From Planococcus citri (taxonomy: Eukaryota; Arthropoda; Insecta; Hemiptera; Pseudococcidae), in the NCBI RefSeq assembly GCF_950023065.1, contig NC_088681.1, positions 1,736,001 through 1,800,000 on the forward strand: a stretch of 64,000 nt of DNA, in the 5' to 3' direction. This document shows positions 35,191-44,873 of this stretch, in pieces. The notes beneath the pieces are model-generated. The model was given only the letters and a program-made list of their open reading frames with translations, was not told the DNA's origin and did no database searches. The first letter of the stretch is position 1. Each line of letters opens with the position of its first letter. Both the position numbers and the translations under genes were made by a program.

Positions 35191-36280
35191 TCAGCATGAT
35201 CATAATTATTTAGGTCTCAGTCACCAGTGGCTGTTTGACATCCAATTACATCTTTTCACTTTATCTGACCAAGCATGTAGAGTTGATAATCAACTACTTT
35301 TTCATGAATAATATCTTTCAGTTTGATGCCAAAATTTGATGGTGTAAAATTTCTGCATTTTGAATTTTCAGCGAATCTGTCACATTTTTAGCCTGATTTT
35401 TAGAATAAAAGAATAACCGGGCTTCTACTCACAATTATAGGATAGGGGGTAAAACCACTCACAAAATCAGTTTTGGTGGCCATAAGCCATCCAGTTTCTA
35501 GACCCAGACTACAAATTTGTGAATTGTTAAATGTTTATAAAAGGGTGGAGAGGGTCTGGAAAAAGTTTAAAAAGTCAAAATATGAATCCATCAATGGGAA
35601 ATCAGAAGCTTCAGGTATAACCATCCGAAAATCGGTCTTTTAAAGTAATTTGAAGAGGAAACTCTTTTTTTTTTTTTTGATATTTCAGATTTAGAGTTAG
35701 CAACACTCTAGCAAAGTATCAATATTTTATGGTATCAATGCTTTATGGAAAGGAAATATCAATATCTCAAACATCAAATGTCAAAAATACTGATACTCAA
35801 AACTTCAAACATGATAGGTACCTACTTAAAATGAACAATTCACAACAATGATCACCAAAAAATGAAATTTTCCAAAATCAGGAACATTTTTGAGATATTG
35901 CCCCAATTTTTGCTCAAAGCTGTTACAAAAAAGTCGAATGTTTTTGTTTTTGTATCATTGCTGAAGCCTCTCAAATTGACACAGGAGGCTGAAATATGAC
36001 CATGTGTACATCCACAGGATGATCGAGAATTTTTACTTTTCAGTCCCTCTTCACCCCTTCTTCTTCAATAACAAGAAAAAGGTGAATAATCACCAAATTG
36101 ACTAGTGTGCTAAAAATGATGCTGCCAAAACAAAAGTCAGCAAAAGCTGGGAAATGACACAATTTGAACTTTGAAGCTTCAACTCTCAATCACCAAACTC
36201 ATCAGCTGTGCTGGCAAATACAGAAGTAGCCCTAAGAAAAAAGTCTACATGCAGCCCGATTATTATCCTGGATCAACTCA
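35191..36280. other. Unique DNA with a patch of TATCAATA words
   Basis: No gene seen. At about 35690-35790 'agagttagcaacactctag' is followed by several TATCAATA-like words. This resembles one end of a hAT-type element with subterminal repeats, but no partner end was found. Confidence 0.35.
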
Positions 36281-36952
36281 TCAACTGCAAATCGATTCAA
36301 TCAATGGGACCATCAGGAAAATTTCATTGTGCAACAGTTGAAAATCACATAACCAATCTGACTCATCAAGAGTAAAAGTATGCCACACATGAGGGAAGTA
36401 TTCATTTTCACTATTCTTGAAGCACACATTTGCTAAGTTATGATCAGCATCAGATGTGTAGTTGAATGAATGATAATTATTTGCTCTGTCCATTACCACC
36501 ACATTGTTCTGCAGCTTCTAGGATAGGTAAAATTTGTGAGAACCATTTCATTGGCTGTGAAAACAGTCACTTGTGATGGAGGTCATCATCATTGAACTTT
36601 GATCCAGTGGGCTGTTCGCCCATCTGGGAAACTGTAGTTCCTCTGCTCCTCCTGCCAGTTGGAGTGTATTCTTTGACTTTTTGAGGGGACTGTTCATCAG
36701 GCATTCTGTCATCTTCAGCCTGTTCTGTTTCTTCCATAGCGCGGGCTTTTTTGCCTGCTGCCCAACAGGATTCCCTGATTTTCCAGCCGGTTTCTTCTTA
36801 TTTTTGTTGTCTCGAGAATTTTTTTTCGGGGTTTCTAGCCCAAGGAAGTATAGCTTGATGAGGGGGCTGCCCTCTGCGCCATCAAGCTGACTTTCCTGAA
36901 GTTCAGTTATAGCGCTGAATTCTAACTTTCTTACAGGATTTGTGGCTAGCAC
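36281..36952 (-). other. Possible degenerate coding segment, family unknown
   Basis: Two minus-strand frames are adjacent here: 36548-36952 (134 codons, Lys-rich, containing PKKNSRDNKNKKKPAGKSG) and 36281-36502 (73 codons, starting MVVMDRANNYHSFNY). The second has a balanced, protein-like composition with NVCFKNSENEYFPHVWHTF. Another frame over 36560-36740 also reads well (EETEQAEDDRMPDEQSPQK), which suggests frameshifts in old coding DNA. I recognise no domain. It could be a dead retroelement or exons of a host gene; chance is not excluded. Confidence 0.3.
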
Positions 36953-38800
36953 TAGCAGTATTTATGACTCTTGAGTATTGGGGTTCGCAAGCTTTGCTGC
37001 TCTTCCTGTAGCTGTTTCACGGATATTTTCCGATCGTCTTCTCCTCTCTCCTACTTCCTGAGATGGCTTGATGTTGTAGCCCATTCAGGTTGCAGCTTTG
37101 ACGCTGGGCACATGCCAAGGTGTTAGGTTTGGTCTTAGCCTCATCCTCAGCTTCCAGCCTGCTGAAGATGAGTTACCAGTCTCTGCGATTGGAGGCTCCA
37201 AACCTCTCTTAAGGTTTGTCTTCTCTACTTTTGGGACTGGCAGTTGTAGCGTAGATTGTACTTACCACTTACCCCAAGTTGGCCCAAGAGGCTGTGATGG
37301 AGGTCTGAATGATTATAGATTATAATAATGCTGCTGATGATGATGAGTTGATGGCCATGCTGATGCTGCTGTTGCTGATGGCGATGATCGTGATGATGAT
37401 GATAGTGGAATGACTTCTTAATTACGTAGGTGATTAATAATATTATTAGGCACCAATTATGTAATTGAGCAGATATGAGGGTGTGAGTTAATGTGCAACA
37501 CACATTATAGCACTGCACTTTGGAGTTACTACAACCTTGAGAATCACTTCCACTGATTTATATGTAAAAGAACAGATACACAACATTGTTACATACAAAA
37601 TGCAGCATAAAAATCTCAGAAAATTCGGCTCCCTTTACAACATCCCACAGCGAATCAAAGACATTTTTTTCTCGCGCTACGTTTCTCTCTCTTCTTTAGT
37701 TGAACATTCTCGTAGATATGGTACACGGAATTACATTTCCTATCATTTCGACATTCTCCGCACTCCACTTTCTTCACCACCCACTACGCCTCTTCTTTAG
37801 CACAAGATAATTGACAAACTCGCAAATACTTTTCTTTTTTTTCCTACCGTCGGCACTTTTTTCTCATCTCGCTAGTTCACTGCACAGCAGCGTACGTACA
37901 CGAGTTTGATTGATGAAGTAGTAAAATTTACGTTTTTGTAATTGTTTCATATACATTTGAACGCTGTTTATAGAAGTGTACAAACTATATAAGAAGCGCA
38001 ACGATACGACGAGAGTGAAAGAAATGAGAAAGGGAAAGAGATGGGAAGATGAAGCCAACAAGCAGCAGACTTCATATACGCTAGCTTCATCATCATCATC
38101 ATCATCATCGCCATCGTATCTTGATACATAACGACACCACTTGGCATATTTAACGACAAGTTTTTTTAATCTGCCATAATTTATAATGTGTGTGCGCTGT
38201 GTGCAGTGTGCGCGTTTATTTCATACGTATGGTACTCTATACATAGCATATAGCTATGTGAGATGTAAGAGAAGAAACTAGGGAACAGTACGTGTGTCGT
38301 TCATCTCCCTCCTGCTCCTTCACCATCATCATCTGCAGCAGTCTATTTGTTAGAAAAACGGACAAATTTCTATCGTATAGCACTTCGATGTTGTACAGAT
38401 GCTAATGAACATGTACACGTACACTGGCTGGTATATTTTTTTATATTATGTAATTTTTTTGTTAGTTGTTGTTCCCCTCGTCGCGTCGCCTTCACACGCA
38501 TATATCGTGTAGCTCTTTAAGGCTTGTTTTCGCTCATATATGATCAGTCCGTGAAATACGCGGCAAAATAGTTATACTCGAGGAACGAGATTAGTAGAAG
38601 GAAAAAAAAACATAACCACACGTGAGAATAAATTAAGTGGAAAAAAGACGACGTTCTTGTACACATTCTATAATTAACCATTTGACTAATGTAACATTTT
38701 AACGAATCAGAGTATTATACATACTAGACACACATACAAACGTATATAGTATGCTAGGTTATTTTACTTTTCTTTTTTTTTGCCCAGGTACCTATTAAAT
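36953..38800. other. Unique DNA with small GAT/CTG-type microsatellites
   Basis: A short GAT/CTG compound repeat lies at about 37328-37408 and a CAT run at about 38085-38115. Otherwise nothing recognised. Confidence 0.4.
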
Positions 38801-39445
38801 AATGTCGTTCCGGCGCGCCACACCATATCGACGATGGGGCGGATGGTAGATTGAGTATTTCATAGCCTTCGGCTTCGTTCCAGCCAAGTGTATCTATACG
38901 ATAGACGATAAAAATTAACGCCACGGTTGAATACGGCAGCGACGCGGCGAGGGAGTGCTGAGGAAGAGTGCCACGACCGAGCGAAGATAGGTAAACGATT
39001 AAGAAGAGCAAGAGCAAGAGCACACAGGCAGGCACAGCGATGAAGAAGAGACCGAGGAGGGCGGAGGTCGCGGTATGGCATGGCATGGCATGCAATGTGC
39101 TGCGGCGGCAGAGAGGCAGAAGAGTGAAAACGGCCACGCTAGAAACTTAAGGAAACGTAATCTGCTAACCGCTATCTTCCGTTATCCGCTCCTTACACCT
39201 TTTCAACCCCTTAACAAAACCAACCCCTTTGATTATCAGTATCGTTGGCGCTGCGCTGTGTGTTGCGGGACGATGAGCGAGGAGCGAAGAGCGCTGCGCT
39301 ACACTCCAAAGCCTTAGTACTCCAAGCGCGCTCTCTATATACATTACCGCATTTTTTCTACACCCGCTCGCACCCCGCCAGCGCAGCGCGGTGGCGCGGC
39401 GCGGCGCTCAGGGGGGCGCAAAACCTGGCCAAGAATACAAGAAGA

Positions 39446-39459
39446 GCTCCACGTGGAGC
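39446..39459. promoter_or_regulatory. 14-bp E-box palindrome, copy 1
   Basis: GCTCCACGTGGAGC is a perfect palindrome with the CACGTG E-box at its centre, the site class bound by bHLH factors such as Myc/Max or CLOCK/CYCLE. An identical copy lies 207 bp downstream in the same CpG-rich region. Function is inferred. Confidence 0.4.
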
Positions 39460-39652
39460 CGCCGACCAACCGAGCAAGGCGCTTCGGCGCGACTTCCCAA
39501 TCGCCATCTAGCAGGCTTACCATATACAACGTTATTAATGAACCGATGGGCGTCTACTTGTTTACCGCTTTCTGCCAATCGTCGAGGTGTTTCAACCGAC
39601 ATAACGTTATCCTGTCCCGCCGCGTTATACACGCATCCACTCGCTGCTACAG

Positions 39653-39666
39653 GCTCCACGTGGAGC
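39653..39666. promoter_or_regulatory. 14-bp E-box palindrome, copy 2
   Basis: Identical to the 14-mer at 39446-39459, with different flanks (agGCTCC on the left, GAGCata on the right). Conservation is therefore restricted to the palindrome, as for a binding site. Confidence 0.4.
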
Positions 39667-40032
39667 ATACTGAAACATATTTCTCTATTTTAAAATGATA
39701 ACATTTTACTTTTTTCACTCCCTCGACCTCGCCGCGCCTCGGCCTCAGCCACCACACGGCCTCTGCCTCGCTGCCTCGTCAGCGAGAGCGGCGCTTCGGC
39801 TTCGGCAACCCGCGTCACTCAGTTACTCGCTCTCTCTTTTTCTCCTGCACTCTTTTCTCGTCGTATATTGAACGCGTTCGCCTCCTCTTCCCATCCTATC
39901 CTACAACGAACTGTGTATACTAATATACATACTGTGTAGTGTAGTGTACTGTACTGTACTGTACTGTGCACCGTGTAGAATTATATTATAGCTGTGTATA
40001 GTCAGTCGAGTCGGTCTCTCTCATGCGCATTC

Positions 40033-40036
<4 letters not shown>

Positions 40037-40070
<34 letters not shown>
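40037..40070. repeat. (CT)n microsatellite
   Basis: An uninterrupted CT dinucleotide run of about 34 bp. The flanking region (39851-40839) is unique with no gene recognised. Confidence 0.9.
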
Positions 40071-40074
<4 letters not shown>

Positions 40075-40839
40075 TCTTCTGCCTGCTATTACTTGTAAAT
40101 TTATACTTATTATTCGATAAGCCCTTTACTTTTCTAAACCCATTCAATTATCCTGAACGTCCGAGATAATTTTCATCATTCCTCACCCTTCCTTCGTCTT
40201 ATAATGCCGAGCTACATGCTCTCCCCTCGACTCGACGTACACACTACACAGTGCACTATCCTATATGCTATTGCTATACAACATACATTGTTACATGCAT
40301 TATGATACGGGTTTAACCCAACCAATACACTCGACGTATTATACGTGTTTTTCATACAATGTATATTATTTTGGTGCTAGCTATAAGGTACGTGGACGTG
40401 CACATAACCTATACATACAGGATCCTTTTTTTTTCTCGTAGTCATCATCGTCATCATCGTCATCTTTTGGTAATGCCTCTTTTCTCTCATACCATCTAAT
40501 ATACAATACCAATATTATGTGTGAGATATTTTTTCTCTTTCTATCTTTTGCATCTTTCAAAGACTGTTCCACGAGTCGACACATATACACATGTACAACT
40601 ATTTCCCCCTCCCCTCTCACGAATTGGCGTATTGCTATCAGATTTCTTTACAGGTCTGCATACAGGACACAGACCATTTCGAGCAATAGTAGAGTAATGA
40701 TTAGGAAAGAGTATGATTTTTGAGGGTTCTTCAAAACAGCAAAATAAGAGTATAAGAGCAGCCATTTTGTGGATTTTAAGTACTCTGAAAGAGTAACTAT
40801 TTTATGAAAATCCATTTTTGAAAGAGTAAGAGCAGAATA

Positions 40840-41372
40840 TAGCCCGGCATATCACAATAGGAGTAATTGCACCCCCCCCCCCGCCGATCCTCCGGGACAA
40901 CTTTTTTTTCAAAAGGGACAACTTGAGGAACATTTTAAAGCAAACTTGCCCCAAAAAAAGTTGCCCTTACTTACAAAATGGCGGCCATTTTGATTGACAG
41001 GTCAGCCGAAATCGCAGATTTTGCGTTTCAACATAGGACTTGCACGAAAATTTTCAAACCTTACAAAGGTAGATCGAAAGATCATACAAAAATTTGTCAC
41101 CTGTCAAAATTTCAAGTGCTAAAGTGCGTTTTTTGATTTTTGGTGAATTTTTGAAAATCCAATTCAGGCCAAAAATGAGGGGAAAAAATCAAAATTTTAC
41201 CAAATAGACCAAGAAAGCTGAAATTTGGGATATACCCTATTTTCGACATGCCAAATCGATTGGAAACTATTTCAATCCGTTTTGAGCAGTTCTGGAGCCT
41301 GCAGCAGATTTTTGAAACTCGAAATTCCCACAAAATTTCATCAAATTGGAGTTGTAAAGCTGAAATTTATTC
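40840..41372. mobile_element. Foldback element copy, left arm only
   Basis: Starts with the family end TAGCCCGGCATATCACAATA at 40840, then the C-rich tract and the same body as 24191-24740, and stops near 41372 before the centre. The frame at 41225-41428 corresponds to the one at 24584-24808 in the full copy. Confidence 0.8.
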
Positions 41373-41399
41373 GCTTTTTGTTTCATTCATTTTTTCAAG

Positions 41400-42420
41400 T
41401 TCTTCTAAGAATCGGTTGTAATGAGTAATTCCAAATTTTTCAAAAAAAAAAAAACAAAAAAAAACGAGCAAAGGTATTTTTGGGAGTACAAAATTCAACG
41501 CTCCTGCGATCCAGGATCACCTCCCCGCCCCCCCCCCCCACCCAAAAAAAACAAAAAAAAAATTGGGCAAAAAGTTGGCATTTTTGGGAAAGAAATTGGG
41601 AAATTTGGGAAAGCTGGGAAGATGATGCGAAAGCAAAGAAAATCAAAGAACTATAGCAAAAACCATTTCACATCAAAAATATTGTTGTTTTACCTACTCA
41701 AAAATTGTCAAAAAAAAACTACCAGAGAGTGCCAACTTCTGCTAAAATACCTAAAAATGTACTAATTTTCACCCAAAATTCTGAAGCCAAAATTTCCAAT
41801 TTTTGCCAAAATTGCTTGTTTTTGAAATTGAAAACACGTCCTGAAAAAAAATTGTGAATTTTACCATTTCGGACAAAAAGCGAAACTTTGGACAATTTTT
41901 AGAAACTAGGGACGCTTTTTGGAATTTTTTCCAAAAAACACAATTTTTAGCCATTTGGGGGGGGGGACTACAATTTCTTAGCAATTTACACAAAATGTTA
42001 TTTTTGGCAGAACATTGCAATTTTGTGCCACAAATCGGAAGTTTTTGATTACAAATCCCCCCTCCCCCCAAAAAATGTTTTGGTCATTTTTGGAAAAATA
42101 AGCTTTATTTCAAGGAGAAAATACGATTTTTTTTTAGCAATAAAAGTGATATTTTTTTCATTATTGGCAATTTTTAACAATTTCTGAGGAAAAAACGGGA
42201 CTTTTGGATATTTTTTTTATTACTTACTCGTAAATGAGACTTCTTGGAATTTTTAGCGAGAAAAACTTCAAACTGGCTGGATATGTTACTATACGAGTAT
42301 TTTAGGTAAAAAGTGAGGCTTTGGGCAATTTTTCAAAAATTCAAAAAAAAGCTTTGGTAAGAAAAATTGTAAAAAAAAATTAACCAAAAGTGAACTTTGG
42401 TAATTTGGTCACCAACTTAA
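41400..42420. repeat. Low-complexity 'gcaatttttggcaaaa' repeat
   Basis: Diverged short A- and T-run units interspersed with C-rich and G-rich tracts (41521-41545, 41958-41968, 42057-42068). Same general class as the blocks at 7.6 and 18.6 kb, but with no regular period visible to me. Confidence 0.5.
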
Positions 42421-42511
42421 AAAATAACGGAGTACCAGCACTGAACTACCACCTATAGTGGATCAGAGGACCATCTATTTCAAAAAACTTGACCACATCT
42501 CGCAGTATAGT

Positions 42512-42876
42512 GTTTTTGACACCACAGATTACGAATCTGATGTTAATTTTCTGATTGGAGGGGGGTAGAAAGGCAGGGAGGGGTAAGTATCTAAAATTTT
42601 GCCATAATACTGTGTGATATATCACGAATCTGACATTATTTTTCCGATCAATGTGAAGGTGAGAAGGATAGAGAGAGTGAAAATGTAATATTTGACCATA
42701 TATGCCAAGTGACCCCTTCCACCTTCACCCCAATCGAAAAAATAATATCAGATTCGTGATCTACGAGCTCAAACTTGAAAATATACACAAATAGGTCCAC
42801 CTCCTCCCAGCTCACTACCCCTTACCCCAATCAAAAAATTAACGTCAAGATTTGTAGATTTGTGGGGTCAAAAAAA
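42512..42876. mobile_element. 365-bp palindromic element, diverged arms
   Basis: The left arm (from 'tttttgacaccacagatt') is complementary to the right arm (ending 'tgtggggtcaaaaa'). Matching inner blocks are 'gttaattttctgattgg' against 'ccaatcaaaaaattaac' and 'cacgaatctgacattatttt' against 'aataatatcagattcgtg'. Arms are diverged, so the insertion is old. No target duplication identified. Confidence 0.6.
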
Positions 42877-43278
42877 TTCATTTTCGAAGGTTTTCTCAAT
42901 TTTTTTCGAAGTTGAAATTCAATTGATGATATTTATTGAGAGAGAAAATGGACGGAGGCTCCGAAATGGCTGGAAAGGGTGAATTTTGGTTTTAGGGTAG
43001 TCAGGCAGGCTCCCGATCACATTTTACTATTGAACTAATCACCATTTTTGAACTGAAGATAAAACACCTGAGGCTCATTAGCTGAATTCAAAGCTGTCTC
43101 ATCTTACCCCAAATTGGGGTAAATTGGGACAATTAATATCTCATTCTACTGAAGTGAGCCAAAATAACTTGGACGATTACGCTCAAAACTTTGCCACAGG
43201 TCAGCAACCCTTATGGAAATATATGGAAAAAATTGGTTCCTTTGCAAGGAGTATACCTGTTGGCCAAAATTGAAATAG
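42877..43278. other. Unique DNA 5' of the LINE
   Basis: Nothing recognised apart from a short 'ccccaaattggggtaaattggg' stretch near 43105. A stop codon (TAG) at 43276-43278 closes the ORF1 frame exactly where the duplicated LINE sequence begins. Confidence 0.5.
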
Positions 43279-43891
43279 CCCTCTTTACTGACATGCGTTG
43301 AAGAAATTGGTGCACAAGTAAACGATATCCTACAGATGGTAAAAAATATTCAGGAACGTGTGATCCAACTTGAAACTCATGTGTCTTTGAAACATACAGA
43401 AACCTGGTCACTTTCTGGAAAAAAAATGAAGTCTCCAGCTGCATTGAATGAAAACCTAAATACTCACAGCAAAAAGGACATAATCGATCCTCCAGTCCAG
43501 TTCAAATCATCCAAGAAACTGAAGCATAGGGTGCTTCTAGTAGGAGACAGTCATGACTGGCCAGGTTCTATTATTGATGAGATTAATGTCCTAGAGAATC
43601 AGCTGAAACATATACCCTCTTTACTGACATGCGTTGAAGAAATTGGTGCACAAGTAAACGATATCCTACAGATGGTAAAAAATATTCAGGAACGTGTGAT
43701 CCAACTTGAAACTCATGTGTCTTTGAAACATACAGAAACCGGGTCACTTTCTGGAAAAAAAATGAAGTCTCCAGCTGCATTGAATGAAAACCTAAATACT
43801 CACAGCAAAAAGGACATAATCGATCCTCCAGTCCAGTTCAAATCATCCAAGAAACTGAAGCATAGGGTGCTTCTAGTAGGAGACAGTCATG
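43279..43891. repeat. 336-bp-period internal duplication in LINE ORF1
   Basis: 43279-43555 is repeated at 43615-43891 almost perfectly, separated by a 59-bp segment present once. One visible change is TGG to GGG (Trp to Gly in ETWSLSG/ETGSLSG). The period equals 112 codons, so the reading frame is kept. Confidence 0.95.
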
Positions 43892-44835
43892 TTAGAGGAC
43901 TTCAGCACCTTCTCACTCAAATACTGGGTAATTCAATCTTCACAATCGAGGCCCTCAGCAAACCAGGGACATCACTGGCAGAGTGCTCACGAAGTGTTGA
44001 TCTTCTAACATCCAATTATACTGCTGATGATGTAGTTCTATTCATTGGAGGCTCGAATAATCCTACTACAGAAATCATCAATGAACATATTCAAAATGTT
44101 AGAAAAATCTCATCAAGAACTCATGCCATCCAATATGAGATACCCTACACAATGAATAAGAAGGCTGATAAGGGCATTGCTTCTGCAAATAGGCATATTC
44201 GGGCTATATTGTCAGTGCTGGATGAAGTGTACCTACAGTGGCGTTGCTTTAAACCTCGTCGTATTCATTATACTCATGGAAGACATCTCAATGAGAATGG
44301 TAAGAGGTATCTATGTGGAAATATTGCTCGTTTTTTGTTTACTCTGTTTAATGTTTGTACAATGACTAGTATTAGCTCTAAAAAGCCCCTTGATGGGACA
44401 AATTTATGTAATTCTAAATCTAGTGCATCCACCCACCAACCACCTGCCTATTCCTCAATGACGAAAAGGACACATGGCATACATTGGCGGAAACCTAATA
44501 AAACCAAGTTTTCTCCCCACCTTACTCAATCTACATCTGTGCTGAACTCTTCAGAAAAGCTAAACTCAACCTTGATTATACCACATGCTCCTCCTCCTCC
44601 TCCTCCTCCTCCTCCTCCTCCTAGTTCTGTTCCTCTCAGAATGCCTCCAGTGCAACCAAATGTGTCCAATGCAGCCCAATTTCAACACCCACCACCCATG
44701 TATTTCAGTCAACCACCAGTTATGATGCCGATGCTTATCAATCACCAACCTAATTATTCTGGCCATTATTCAGGTAACCCACCTCCGATTGCTACGCATC
44801 CACCAAATTTTCAATTGCCTCTGGCTACTCTATAA
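43336..44835 (+). CDS. LINE ORF1 protein, coiled coil plus SGNH/GDSL esterase-like domain (499 aa)
   Basis: ORF1 proteins of CR1/L2-type LINEs bind RNA and form the retrotransposition particle; many carry an esterase-like domain of uncertain role. Here residues about 1-25 and 84-137 look coiled-coil-like (IINQ-type heptads such as EINVLENQLKHI, ILQMVKNIQERVIQLETHV). The SGNH-type fold follows: block I GDSH at 182-185, a GGSNN block at 238-242, and HGRHLNENG at 314-322 near the catalytic His. The Asp expected three residues before that His is His in this copy. The C-terminus is Pro-rich with a CCT-encoded polyproline run near 417-428. A 112-residue duplication repeats the coiled coil and creates a decapitated extra GDSH at 70-73. 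The frame is open from 43279, so the ATG at 43336 may be internal and the true N-terminus lost. ORF2 follows in the -1 frame. Confidence 0.85.
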   Translation: MVKNIQERVIQLETHVSLKHTETWSLSGKKMKSPAALNENLNTHSKKDIIDPPVQFKSSKKLKHRVLLVGDSHDWPGSIIDEINVLENQLKHIPSLLTCVEEIGAQVNDILQMVKNIQERVIQLETHVSLKHTETGSLSGKKMKSPAALNENLNTHSKKDIIDPPVQFKSSKKLKHRVLLVGDSHVRGLQHLLTQILGNSIFTIEALSKPGTSLAECSRSVDLLTSNYTADDVVLFIGGSNNPTTEIINEHIQNVRKISSRTHAIQYEIPYTMNKKADKGIASANRHIRAILSVLDEVYLQWRCFKPRRIHYTHGRHLNENGKRYLCGNIARFLFTLFNVCTMTSISSKKPLDGTNLCNSKSSASTHQPPAYSSMTKRTHGIHWRKPNKTKFSPHLTQSTSVLNSSEKLNSTLIIPHAPPPPPPPPPPPSSVPLRMPPVQPNVSNAAQFQHPPPMYFSQPPVMMPMLINHQPNYSGHYSGNPPPIATHPPNFQLPLATL

Positions 44836-44873
44836 ATTCAAGCCAGCAAATTGTACAGCTCCTAACGCTCAAT

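Larger units (their letters stand above)
38801..39850. other. CpG-rich segment, candidate promoter region
   Basis: This is the most GC- and CpG-rich kilobase of the window (for example gcgcggtggcgcggcgcggcgc near 39385). It contains two identical E-box palindromes. Short overlapping frames on both strands are expected in GC-rich DNA because stops are rare, and none shows a family signature. I cannot place a transcription start. Confidence 0.45.
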
